A stretch of DNA of 64,000 nucleotides from Aureobasidium sp. EXF-3400 (Eukaryota; Ascomycota; Dothideomycetes; Dothideales; Saccotheciaceae): positions 27,352-91,351 of the forward strand of contig SWBL01000207.1 in NCBI GenBank assembly GCA_024195585.1, given 5' to 3'. This document shows, piece after piece, positions 54,410-63,306 of this stretch. The notes beneath the pieces were generated by a model, which saw only the letters and a program-made list of their open reading frames with translations, had not been told where the DNA came from and made no database searches. Both the position numbers and the translations under genes were made by a program. Numbering within the stretch: position 1 is the stretch's first letter; the number at the start of each line of letters is the position of its first letter.

Positions 54410-55682
54410 ATGTCTTCTATCCTTACCGCACGCGAGCAGGAGATGATCTGCTACATCTGGCAGAGCTGCAACACTGTCCCTGACGTAAGTTACACCCCTT
54501 GTCGCTGTCCATACCTCTACCTCAACCATCTCTTCTTCCACGATCTCCCCGCGCCGCTGTTCTCCTTCCACGATCTCTCCCTCCGCGATCCATCCCTCCG
54601 CGGTCCATCCCTCCGCGATCCATCCCTCCACGATCTCTTCCCACATTGCCATTATTCTCTCACGATGTCTCTCTTTGCGCGCTATCCGTTGGCGACTTCG
54701 CTCATTATTGATCTCACACTTCAATCATGACATGAGATCGTATGCTGATCGATCTTCTAGGTTGACCTGGACAAGGTGGCTTCGATGGGCGGCTACAAGA
54801 CCAAAGCCTCAGCCAACACTGCTTACCATAAGCTTAAGGCCAAGATGATGGCTTTCGGCAACGCCAACACCAATGATGACGCCGATGCTGATGCCGATGC
54901 CGACGCTGAGGACACTCCTGCCCCTGTCGTCAAGAAGGGTCGCGGCAAGAAGGCCGCCCCCGTCAAGACCGAGGAACCCGAGACTGACGAGGACGATGAG
55001 CCCGAGACTATTGTCGTCAAGTCCAAGGCTAAGCCCAAGGACAAGGCCACCAAAGTCGCCGCCGTCAAGGCCGCCCCTGCTAAGCCTGCCCCCAAGGGCC
55101 GCACCACCCGCGCCTCCCTTAGAGCTCGCAAGTCACTGGCCAAGGACGAGTCCTCGGCTGATGAAGATGAAGTCAAGAAGCCCAAACTCGAGCTCAAGAC
55201 TGGCCCTGCCAAGTACCCCAAGAACATCCACGTCAAGCCCACCATCACCGATGTTCCCGATGACTCCGCTGCTGGCGCTGAGGTATGTCGTCTCCTGATC
55301 TACACAATCAAACCCATACTAATCTAACATTCAGGAGTCTGCTGCTGACACCAACGTCCTGAAGCGCGCCGCTACCGAGCCCGCTTCCGACGACGAGCTC
55401 GCCCAGCCCAAGCGCGCCAAAGTCGACGATGAAGTCGACGACGCTGAGATCGTCGCTGAGGTCAACGCTATCCTCGACGCTGCCGTCGAGCCCGCCGCCA
55501 CCAAGCCTGTCGTCGTCTCGACCGACCCTCGCATTGAGTCGTTCGTCGTCAATGACACTGACGCTGTCAACGCCTCTGCTGCTGACATCGACATCACCAT
55601 GACCGGTGAGGATGGTTCTGGCGCTTCCGACGTTCGCTCTGACGTCGCTTCTGCCGCTGACAGCAACGACCGCGACCTTTAA
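54410..55682 (+). CDS. Acidic, Lys/Ala-rich nuclear-type protein of unknown function
   Basis: Exons 54410-54484, 54761-55282 and 55335-55682, introns of 276 and 52 bp (both phase 0), give 314 aa. The N-terminal 60 residues form a small conserved-looking domain split by the long intron: LTAREQEMICYIWQSCNTVPD then VDLDKVASMGGYKTKASANTAYHKLKAKM. This Trp-containing, helix-rich pattern is common at the start of uncharacterised ascomycete proteins and resembles a Myb/winged-helix-like fold. The rest is low complexity: Asp/Ala repeats, GRGKKAAP, KPAPKGRTTRASLRARKS, PKRAKVDDEVDD and an acidic end. Chromatin association is inferred from composition only. The strong C in third codon positions suggests high expression. 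Confidence 0.75.
54579..54638 (+). repeat. Four tandem copies of a 15-bp unit inside an intron
   Basis: The unit CCCTCCGCGATCCAT occurs at 54579, 54594 (one change) and 54609, with a partial diverged copy from 54624. It lies in the 276-bp first intron of the acidic protein gene. Because 15 is a multiple of three, copies do not disturb the reading frame that runs on from exon 1. Confidence 0.8.
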
Positions 55683-56009
55683 GTGAAGTGAGTTGGGCAA
55701 AGTGATGGAACTGGTGTTTCGTCGTTTTCGGTCGTTTCTTTCTGGGAAGGAGATGGGTTTTTTGTTCACTAGGTTTTCTCAAATGAATAATTCTGCTACG
55801 CGTTGAGCGCGGCTTTTGTGCCTTCCAATTTTTTGTTCTTGTCGTCGTGACTTCCTGTTTTCGTAGTGACTTGTTCTATGTCGTTCTTTCTCGCTTTGCA
55901 TTCACTACCTACCCCTTTTTTGTTACTCTAAATCTATATCCCAGTCACTCTTTCTGCATTTTTTGAGTAGTTATAGAAATGCAGCATAGTGTTGCAATTT
56001 GTAACTTGC

Positions 56010-56056
56010 CCACTGAGAGCCCCATCCTTTGCACCGTTTTCAGAGGCTTTCAATGG
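56010..56056. repeat. Hairpin repeat, copy 1
   Basis: The left arm CCACTGAGAGCC (56010-56021) and right arm GGCTTTCAATGG (56045-56056) are complementary at 10 of 12 positions. The sequence after it (to about 56095) is repeated after copy 2, sharing the stretch ATACCTTTGTG followed by CTTTTTATA. Confidence 0.7.
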
Positions 56057-56222
56057 AATCACCTCATTTCAGAATACCTTTGTGACTTTTTATAGATGGT
56101 TGCAGTAGTACACATCATGATTGAGATACAGGCTGTCGGTGAAGTCCAGATGCTCTCTCAAGCAAACACACTATATTCTTAGCGGTCATGAAAAGTCACA
56201 GAGATGTCATGGATACGGGTGT

Positions 56223-56273
56223 GTCCATTGAGAGCCCTTTTTGTTGAACCAGTCTCACAGGCTCTCAGTGGAC
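56223..56273. repeat. Hairpin repeat, copy 2
   Basis: The left arm GTCCATTGAGAGCC (56223-56236) and right arm GGCTCTCAGTGGAC (56260-56273) pair at 13 of 14 positions, the odd one being a G-T wobble. It is a direct repeat of copy 1, 213 bp away, including flanking sequence. Confidence 0.8.
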
Positions 56274-56386
56274 ATATCTCATCTCAAGATACCTTTGTGC
56301 CTTTTTATAAGATACATTTGTGATATTCGTTTCGATTGAGACGGACGTATCTGTCGCAATAAATGACCCGATGTTCAAGCAACCTT

Positions 56387-56685
56387 TTATCTGATCCGGA
56401 AATGTGGTCTTATCAGATCCGTTGAGCACCATAAGCGTCACAAAAGGAAGCGCGAACCGAAAATCTCGGCTCGCGTTTACTTCTTGGCTTTTCTAGCCAG
56501 CGCACACACCGCTCCACCACTCTTGCCGGCCATGGTTATCTTCCGATTTCGCCATTGATAATCAGCGGGAACGAAAGGCGAGGACGTGTTACTGATGCAA
56601 GGTTTACCCGTTGGGGATCTTCGTATAACGAAGGTTTGCGGACTTATAAGGTAGGGGTCCGCTCAAGATATCTAGTTTGTTATCT
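56387..56685. promoter_or_regulatory. Five GATA-factor (HGATAR) sites upstream of the amidase
   Basis: Sites: TTATCT at 56387, TTATCA at 56410, TTATCT at 56536, TGATAA at 56556 and TTATCT at 56680. All match HGATAR on one strand. The amidase starts at 56742. GATA factors of the AreA type control acetamidase genes under nitrogen limitation in Aspergillus, so the placement is suggestive. Confidence 0.55.
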
Positions 56686-56741
56686 TAACTCCCATCCATT
56701 TTTCGTTCTTTTTGCTCTACTTGACATTGCTCTTGTCTATT

Positions 56742-58442
56742 ATGGCTGTAACTCAATCTCAATCCTGGCAAGACGTTGCTGTCAAAAAGCAAAAGGAAAT
56801 CTTCGATGACATTCCCTCAGCATGGACAGTCGACAGGAGTCTCCTCCAAGGCCACAACTTCATGGATCTGCCCAAGAAATGCCCATCTATCATGTCGAAA
56901 GAAGAACTCTTCATCACTGAGCAACGAGCAGTAGATATTCTCTTTTGTATCCACTCCAGGAAATGGACTTCTTACCAAGTAACCCTTGCATTCTGCAAAC
57001 GAGCCGCTCTGGCCCATCAAGCTACCAATTGTCTAGCCATGGTTCTCTTCGACTCTGCACTTGAGCGAGCAAAGGAATTAGATGCGTATATGGAAAAACA
57101 CAATAGCCCCATTGGACCTCTCCATGGCCTTCCCATCTCAGTCAAGGAACATATCTATCTAGCCAACACACCAGCAACCTCTGGCTTGATCTCCTGGGCT
57201 AACGCACCTAGCCCAGGTGACGCATTGATCTGCAAGGTCTTCAGAGAAGCCGGAGCAGTCTTCCACGTCAAAACCACAAATCCACAAACACTCATGGCCT
57301 TGGAAACGCATTCAAATCTCTTCGGTCGCACTACAAACCCATTCAATGTCAATCTCACTTCTGGAGGAAGTTCCGGCGGTGAATCGGCTTTGGTGGCTAT
57401 GCGCGGCTCTCCCCTGGGCATCGGAACAGACATCGGCGGCAGTATTCGTGGTCCCAGTGGCTTTTGCGGTGGTTGGGGGTTAAAATGCAGTGTAGCCAGA
57501 ATCCCTCACTCTGGACTTAGTGGCCTGCACTCAGGCATGGAGAACATAATCGGGTGCGTTGGACCCATGGCAAACTCACTCGCTGATCTAAGGCTTTTCT
57601 GTAAAGTGGCTTTGGATGCACAGCCCTGGGACTTTGAACCTAGTCTGATTGATTTGCCATGGCGGAATGTGCAAGTTGAGACTTTGCCGAAGAAATTGAG
57701 GATAGGAGTGTTGTGGCATGATGATGAAGTTATGCCTCATCCACCTATCCAACGTGCTCTCAAGGAGACAGTCCAAAAGCTCCGCGCCGCAGGCCATGAG
57801 ACTGTGACCTGGGACCCTCGTCTCCATGCCTCTCTGCTACAATGGATTAACAAAGCATACTTCCTCGACGGCGCTGAGGAATACAAGAACACCTTGCTGC
57901 ACGAGTCTGACCCTGCAGTACCAATTATTCAATGGCTACTAGACAGCACAATGCCCACCCGCCACACCGTTGAACAAACCTGGAAATCTAACGCTCTACG
58001 CGATCACCTCCGCACTCAGTTCTCGCTTCAATGGCGAGAAGCAAACATCGATGCTTTGTTGTGTCCAGTAAATGCGTCCGTGGCTTCATCACATGATGAA
58101 AGCAAGTATTGGGGTTATACTGCTGTGTTTAACGCTACGGATTTGCCGGGTGTGGTGTTCCCGGTCACCAAGGTGCAAGAGACGGATACATGGGATGTAG
58201 ATACCAAAGAGGTGATGGGCGAGAAAGACGCGATGTATAGGAAATTTTGGGACGAGGGTGGCGTGGACAAGTATAGAGACGCGCCGGTAAATTTGCAATT
58301 GATAGGGAAAAGGTTGAGGGAGGAGAATTTGCTGGCTGTTGCCGAGGTTGTGGAAGGTGTTGTCAGGGGTGCAGATGTAGGAAAGAGCAACAAGATTGTA
58401 AAGCATGAGAGAAGGGACGACATGATTCAGAGTCGATTGTAG
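56742..58442 (+). CDS. Acetamidase-type amidase
   Basis: A single exon encodes 566 aa, the usual length for fungal AmdS-like amidases; 56742 is the first ATG in the frame. The amidase signature is complete: PLHGLPISVKEH (Lys135), LTSGGSSGGESALVAMRGSP (cis-Ser210) and GTDIGGSIRGPSGFCG (nucleophile Ser234). The spacing 135-210-234 equals that of the known Ser-cisSer-Lys triad in fatty acid amide hydrolase (142-217-241). No signal peptide is seen, so it is probably cytosolic. It should hydrolyse a short amide and supply ammonium; the exact substrate cannot be read. GATA sites upstream fit nitrogen control. Confidence 0.9.
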   Translation: MAVTQSQSWQDVAVKKQKEIFDDIPSAWTVDRSLLQGHNFMDLPKKCPSIMSKEELFITEQRAVDILFCIHSRKWTSYQVTLAFCKRAALAHQATNCLAMVLFDSALERAKELDAYMEKHNSPIGPLHGLPISVKEHIYLANTPATSGLISWANAPSPGDALICKVFREAGAVFHVKTTNPQTLMALETHSNLFGRTTNPFNVNLTSGGSSGGESALVAMRGSPLGIGTDIGGSIRGPSGFCGGWGLKCSVARIPHSGLSGLHSGMENIIGCVGPMANSLADLRLFCKVALDAQPWDFEPSLIDLPWRNVQVETLPKKLRIGVLWHDDEVMPHPPIQRALKETVQKLRAAGHETVTWDPRLHASLLQWINKAYFLDGAEEYKNTLLHESDPAVPIIQWLLDSTMPTRHTVEQTWKSNALRDHLRTQFSLQWREANIDALLCPVNASVASSHDESKYWGYTAVFNATDLPGVVFPVTKVQETDTWDVDTKEVMGEKDAMYRKFWDEGGVDKYRDAPVNLQLIGKRLREENLLAVAEVVEGVVRGADVGKSNKIVKHERRDDMIQSRL

Positions 58443-58515
58443 GAAAGAGCAAAGCTATGTTAAAACCAAATCATTATATACATCCGAAATCTCATCGCCT
58501 TCCGATCAAACCCTC

Positions 58516-60072
58516 TCAAGCACTATAATTAGGCACACTTCCATCACAAAGGTTCTCAAGATATTTGAGATCCACATCCTTGACCGCCACCCCATCACCA
58601 AAGTCTCTTACGGTAGTCTCACCCAAGAACTCATATTCCTGCCAGCCAGTCGACTCGATCCCAGTCATACCTCCCTTGGCAAACGCAACCCAAGCATCTT
58701 GCATAGCAACACTAGTCTGGTTCTCCAACGCAGGCCCCTGACCTCTGAAGTTATCAAATGTGCCGAACAGCAATGGCAACTCTGAAGAATGGAAAGCACC
58801 CAACCAACCCGACGGAGCAATGTTGGAGAAATTGCCGCTGTAGAGGTAACGGTAAGTAGGACGGTTGGTTTGTTGACGTAGACGAATAGACTCAGTGGCA
58901 GGGCAGAAGAAGGTTCGAAGGAGAGCTAGCTGGGCGAGTGTGGCGTTGGGGCCTGAGGGGCTGTAGGGAGCAAAAGGTACGCCGTCTTGAGCATTTGTGC
59001 CAATGATGGCGGGTAAGTTTGCTTGATTGCCTTCCAATGCTCTTGCGGTGTAGTTGCTGAACACCACCTTCTCGTCGGCGCTGGGTAGGAAACTGATGGC
59101 GGGCGTGGTGCCGTTTTCCTGGTAGTTTTTGACGAAGTCTTCGATTGTCGCAGCAGGAAGCTTACGCACACAAGCAAGTTCATCTGCAGGAGACGATGAA
59201 TTGGCACAGCCAAGCTGCGAGGCAACGAACGTGAAGTTGGTGTGTTGGGGGTCGTCGGAGGTGATTCCTATGAAAGCCGTTCCAGAATCCATACTGAAGG
59301 CCGACACGATCGGATCTTTTGGATAAGCATAGTTGTAGTAATCCACACTAGCACTTCCAGCGCTTTGTCCCCATAGAAGCATACGTGAAGGGTCGCCGCC
59401 GAACCTGACGATGTTGTCACGGACCCATTCGACTGCCGCTCTTTGGTCAAGTAGCCCAACATTCTGATCAGTCAACCCAGCAGCGTTGGGGAAGCCAAAG
59501 ATATTGACACGGTAGTTGATGGATACCACAATGTGATCCTGTGTACGTTCGATCCATTGGCTGGGGATTTGATATGGGACGTCTTGACCTCCGGTGACGA
59601 AACCTCCACCAAACACCCAAATGATGACCGGAAGCAGCTCATCACTTCGGCAGGACTGGTTGTTGCTGCTAGTAGGAGCCCAGACGCTCAGAGTCAGGCA
59701 GTCTTCGCTGATATCTCCAGTGCCGTTTTTACCTTGAAGACCGAATTCAAGAATTTGGTCAACATATACTCCAGGACTGACTGTGTTGAGATACTGCATG
59801 CAGCTAGGAGGTAACTCTGTGTTCTGGATGACCTTCTTGGAAGCAGATGCCGGAAGAGGCTGAGGAGCCGCGAAACGAAGTTCTCCAGTGGGAGGTTGTG
59901 CAAATGGAATACCCAAAAATTGGCGAACATTGGGATAGTTCGAGTCTTTGTTTCCGTAAACAAGACCAGACGATGTCTGTACAGTCAAGTCGTCATTCTC
60001 GACCACATGTTTCGGCCACGCAAGAGCCCCGACGGCTACGCAAGAGGCAGCAAGTATAGAAGTAAGATACAT
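58516..60072 (-). CDS. Secreted type-B carboxylesterase/lipase
   Basis: A single exon encodes 518 aa. A signal peptide (MYLTSILAASCVAVGALAWP) is followed by the alpha/beta-hydrolase: VRQFLGIPFAQPPTGELRF, SEDCLTLSVWAP, VIIWVFGGGFVTGG (oxyanion hole), NVGLLDQRAAVEWVRDNI, FGGDPSRMLLWGQSAGS with nucleophile Ser237. The usual acidic residue is Glu in this family; here the aligned segment is IIGTNAQDGVPF, with Asp363. The His is in GAFHSSELPLLFGTF. Several N-glycosylation sequons fit secretion. The amidase ends only 73 bp away, convergent. The substrate is unknown. Confidence 0.9.
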   Translation of the reverse strand: MYLTSILAASCVAVGALAWPKHVVENDDLTVQTSSGLVYGNKDSNYPNVRQFLGIPFAQPPTGELRFAAPQPLPASASKKVIQNTELPPSCMQYLNTVSPGVYVDQILEFGLQGKNGTGDISEDCLTLSVWAPTSSNNQSCRSDELLPVIIWVFGGGFVTGGQDVPYQIPSQWIERTQDHIVVSINYRVNIFGFPNAAGLTDQNVGLLDQRAAVEWVRDNIVRFGGDPSRMLLWGQSAGSASVDYYNYAYPKDPIVSAFSMDSGTAFIGITSDDPQHTNFTFVASQLGCANSSSPADELACVRKLPAATIEDFVKNYQENGTTPAISFLPSADEKVVFSNYTARALEGNQANLPAIIGTNAQDGVPFAPYSPSGPNATLAQLALLRTFFCPATESIRLRQQTNRPTYRYLYSGNFSNIAPSGWLGAFHSSELPLLFGTFDNFRGQGPALENQTSVAMQDAWVAFAKGGMTGIESTGWQEYEFLGETTVRDFGDGVAVKDVDLKYLENLCDGSVPNYSA

Positions 60073-61559
60073 CTTGGAAATGGATGTCCTGGAAAGAGGT
60101 GTTAGTAAACTCAGCTTCGAGTACCTGCCTTTTATGCTTCAATGTCTTGCAATTGCTTCTTCTTTACTCACAAGGGTTTCGGCTCTTGGCTAAAATCATG
60201 ACTCCACCCAAACCCCTCCCAAAACTTGATATGCATGATGAGCAAGACGATCTTCGTTCAATGGCGGGGAAACTCTATAACTTTCCAACAACCGAGCCGA
60301 AATGTTCACGGCTAAAACAGCAATCGATGGCGTGCCACACTCTTGGGACCCTTGAAGACTTCCTGATGCTGGATGACTGAAGAGGGGATTTTGCTAGGAT
60401 CGTTTTGTTGGTCGCAGTATCACCCCTCAGCCGTGGCCATCGATCAACTCTAAAGTTCGGTAAACGAAGTCGAGCGGATTCGCCGTTTTCGGTAATTCCG
60501 CTCTTCAAGATTTAGAGTTGGTCAACATCCAGGACCGGAGATGATATATGAGTGCAAGGTGCAAAGAAACAAAGTCGACTTGTTGGCGTACGTCGTGGGT
60601 GGTCGAACTCAGAGGTTGGCAACGTGAGCCATGTTGTCAAAAGGCGGAGAATGAATCTTTGCTACCTCACCGCCTCATTGAGGTCACGACAAATACTGAG
60701 TACAACCAAAACACTTTGTGGTAGACTTGCCTGGATGAAGCATGTTTGAGAGGTGAGTACTGTGTCATATATCAACCTCCCTGGCAGCCTGCATGTATAC
60801 ATGAGAGTATGAGAACTCCAAGAAGGACGAACATCATCTCCCCATGTGCAAAGGCAAGTCACCCGAGTAGCTGTAAAAATGCACAGTTCCTACAGTGAAT
60901 AGAAAGCGTCCACTGAGAGTCGTGTTATTATCGGCTCTCTATGGACTTGTCTATGTCCTAGACAGAACTGTGTATTGTGATGGGTTCAATACCGTTGGTA
61001 TGTAGTCGTGAGAGTGGAGTACTCACAGAGTAAATCATTGGAAGAGAATGTAAGAGGATAAGAAGCTATGGGCGACAGGTTCATTTGACCAATCTCTCAA
61101 TATCATTCGCAATTCATCTATATAATTTTTCATCTCCATCTCGTTCAAGGGTGTCATTTACAAGAAGAATTTGTCAAGACCCATCAGTCTGTTCGTCCAA
61201 CCTGGTTGAAGAAGAAAACAAAAACGAAATACATTGGAAAGAGGACAATATCCTCTGACTCAAAAAGGTCCCAAAATGCTCCGTAGATGCAAATTACAAG
61301 GAAGGCCCCAGGAATGCTAAAGGAAGTGCTTGCTCGCTGGCAATGTGAAAAGCTTGACCAGGTCATGGACCTAGACAGGATGCAGAAGGAGAAAACAAGA
61401 AGGAAGTGTTGCGCAAAAAAGGGGGTATAGTGCGCTGCTGTAATCGGCAGTTAGGGTCTCTACCCTATTGTCGTGATCGTGATGCATGGGTCGAAAAGTG
61501 CTGTGGTTTCGTATCATGCTTTTGTAATTGTGTCGTATCGTCGCAGGGATTGCTTAAGA
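60073..61559. other. Intergenic, 1487 bp
   Basis: It holds the promoter of the esterase and the 3' flank of the Fig1 gene. The one notable element is the third hairpin repeat at 60908-60946. I see no supported gene; frames of 60-98 codons here have no domain. Confidence 0.5.
60908..60946. repeat. Hairpin repeat, copy 3
   Basis: The left arm GTCCACTGAGAGTC (60908-60921) and right arm GGCTCTCTATGGAC (60933-60946) pair at 11 of 14 positions and match the arms of the copies near 56 kb. Flanking sequence is not shared, which suggests the hairpin itself is the repeated unit. Confidence 0.65.
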
Positions 61560-62484
61560 TCATTCATCGGTGAGTCTATCCAAGAGATGGATACTCAAGA
61601 TCATGACCAGCAGACCGATAGTAACGATGAGTAGTAGTGCAAAGCTGAACCAGCCTAACACCATGGCTGATGTTCCAACTCCAGATTTTATGCTCCCGTT
61701 GCCCATGTCTTGAGCGACTTGCGCGGCTGCTACTGATGCTGTATGTTGCCATAGTACGGATACCAGGACAAAGACTGAGGCGATGAAGACAAGTGCAAGG
61801 GCTGATTGGGAGACTGGGCGCGAGGGGAAGGGTTTCACGTCGACCTCAGAGCCAGTGGCACGGTCACGCTCTTCGTGCCAACCAGGGAAGGAAGCGAGAA
61901 GGAGGAAGCAGAGGAAGGCGAAGATGATGGCAATGATACTGTTCAAGATGGGTTAGCGAAGAGCCTTCTCAAGTGACGCTTGTCTTTACTTACATCAACC
62001 AGGGGAAGACGACTGAGTTCTTGAAGGTATTCGCGACCCAGATCAAGTTCATAGGATCTTTGTCGATGCTGATCTGCTCAGCCAGAAGGGTGGCATTGTT
62101 GGAGCAGAGGTAGTTGCCAGCATCCGAAGCAATGCATAGGCCAAAGTATCCAACTCTTACTTCCAGCTGAGTCTGGCCAACAATGTTTGCGATGGCAGCA
62201 GTGACACCAGGGTCTACTTGAGCCGGGTCATACGTCGGTGTGTATGTTTGGTAGTAGAAGTCAATGAGGAAGATACCCGGTATCAACGGAGAACTGGAAG
62301 AGCATCCCGCCAGTAGTAGTGCTGTGAGCCATGGTTGTTAGTGGTTGGTACATGGTCATAGTAGTTGGTTAGACTTACAGAGAAGAATAATGGCAATGGC
62401 AATCAGGATCATAAGAATGTGATGATAACCAATGAACGGTATCAGACGTTGAATGCCGACGGCAAAGCCAATACCAGGAGCCAT
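61560..62484 (-). CDS. Fig1-family membrane protein (Ca2+ regulator, membrane fusion)
   Basis: Three exons: 62379-62484, 61994-62321 and 61560-61938, with introns of 57 and 55 bp, give 270 aa. Four membrane segments are seen: HHILMILIAIAIILL, VVFPWLIIIAIIFAFLCFLLLA, LALVFIASVFVLVSVLW and WFSFALLLIVTIGLLVMILSIHLL. The large extracytoplasmic loop has LLLAGCSSSSPLIPGIFLIDFYY, then the family signature VRVGYFGLCIASDAGNYLCSNNATLLA, with the G-x-F-G-L-C and second Cys typical of Fig1 and claudin-like folds. Fig1 proteins act in low-affinity Ca2+ uptake and cell or hyphal fusion. Location is the plasma membrane. Confidence 0.88.
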
Positions 62485-63306
62485 GGCTTTCTTGGAATGT
62501 GCTTTCTTGCTTAGACAATGACCTGCGTCCTGCCGGTGGCCGACCAAGAGGTTGGAGGAATGCAGATGTGTTTCTACACAATGGTTTCTGGATCTTGTCG
62601 TGTTCTTTCGCGTGTCTTGACTCGTGGAATGTGGAGGTTTGGGTTGCCTGAACGTGGAGATGGTAGATAAACGTTGCAAAAGCCGCTAAGTGATACTGTT
62701 CAGTTTATCGTCCAGAGAAACGGATGTAACGCAGGTACGTAGGAAGAAGTCAAAAGTGAGAGGAGGAGATGGAGCGAGGCGCGTGTATCCCTGGTCTCTT
62801 TTGCTGCAGGACAAAATCGCGAGGTTGGTAAAGTGCTAAATGAATTTCCTGCCACACCCAGCCTCCCTCGACCAAGGACCGTGATGATCGTTTGTAAATA
62901 CTTGGTTGCGTGGGGAACCACGCCCGACCGCGCTAAAATCAGGGAAGCTCCCGCACCCGCTTCCCGTCCGGCTCTGACGTGTGCACAAGCCAATCGGCGT
63001 GTTTCTGCTCGACTTGGTTGTCATTTTCTTCGACATTTCGAGAAAAGACGGAAAGAGTCTCATGGTATACAGCACAGAACTCGCAATGCAAGTGTTTTAG
63101 ATCAATTGTAGATTGTCATATCGCTTTTATTCTAGCTCTGGAAACATAAGTTTCCTGGTATCATAGCAAGGCACAGGTTGAAGCTGTCCACGCTTTTCGT
63201 AACCGAACACCCCTTCCTCCGTTTTTATCATCCCATGTTGAATATCGTGTCATCCCAAGACGCCATTTAAATGCAATCAAAACCCGAGCATGCAAGCTTG
63301 AGTTGC
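62485..63306. promoter_or_regulatory. Fig1 upstream region and SHMT 3' flank, 822 bp
   Basis: Both neighbours are on the minus strand. I see no gene here; overlapping short frames lack any domain. Confidence 0.5.

Larger units (their letters stand above)
55683..56741. promoter_or_regulatory. Upstream region of the amidase gene, 1059 bp, with GATA sites and repeats
   Basis: The first part is the 3' flank of the acidic protein gene. It contains two related hairpin-bearing repeats (56010-56056 and 56223-56273) and, closer to the amidase, five HGATAR sites. No gene is supported. Confidence 0.6.

Noticed and set aside
60084..60380. 98-codon plus-strand frame next to the esterase start
   Set aside because: No recognisable sequence and it lies in the esterase promoter; likely chance.
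48721..62484. Idea that the GH5, amidase, esterase and Fig1 genes form a biosynthetic or catabolic cluster
   Set aside because: They are interrupted by RMI1, PKR1, SMD1 and other housekeeping genes and have no shared pathway; no backbone enzyme such as a PKS or NRPS is present.
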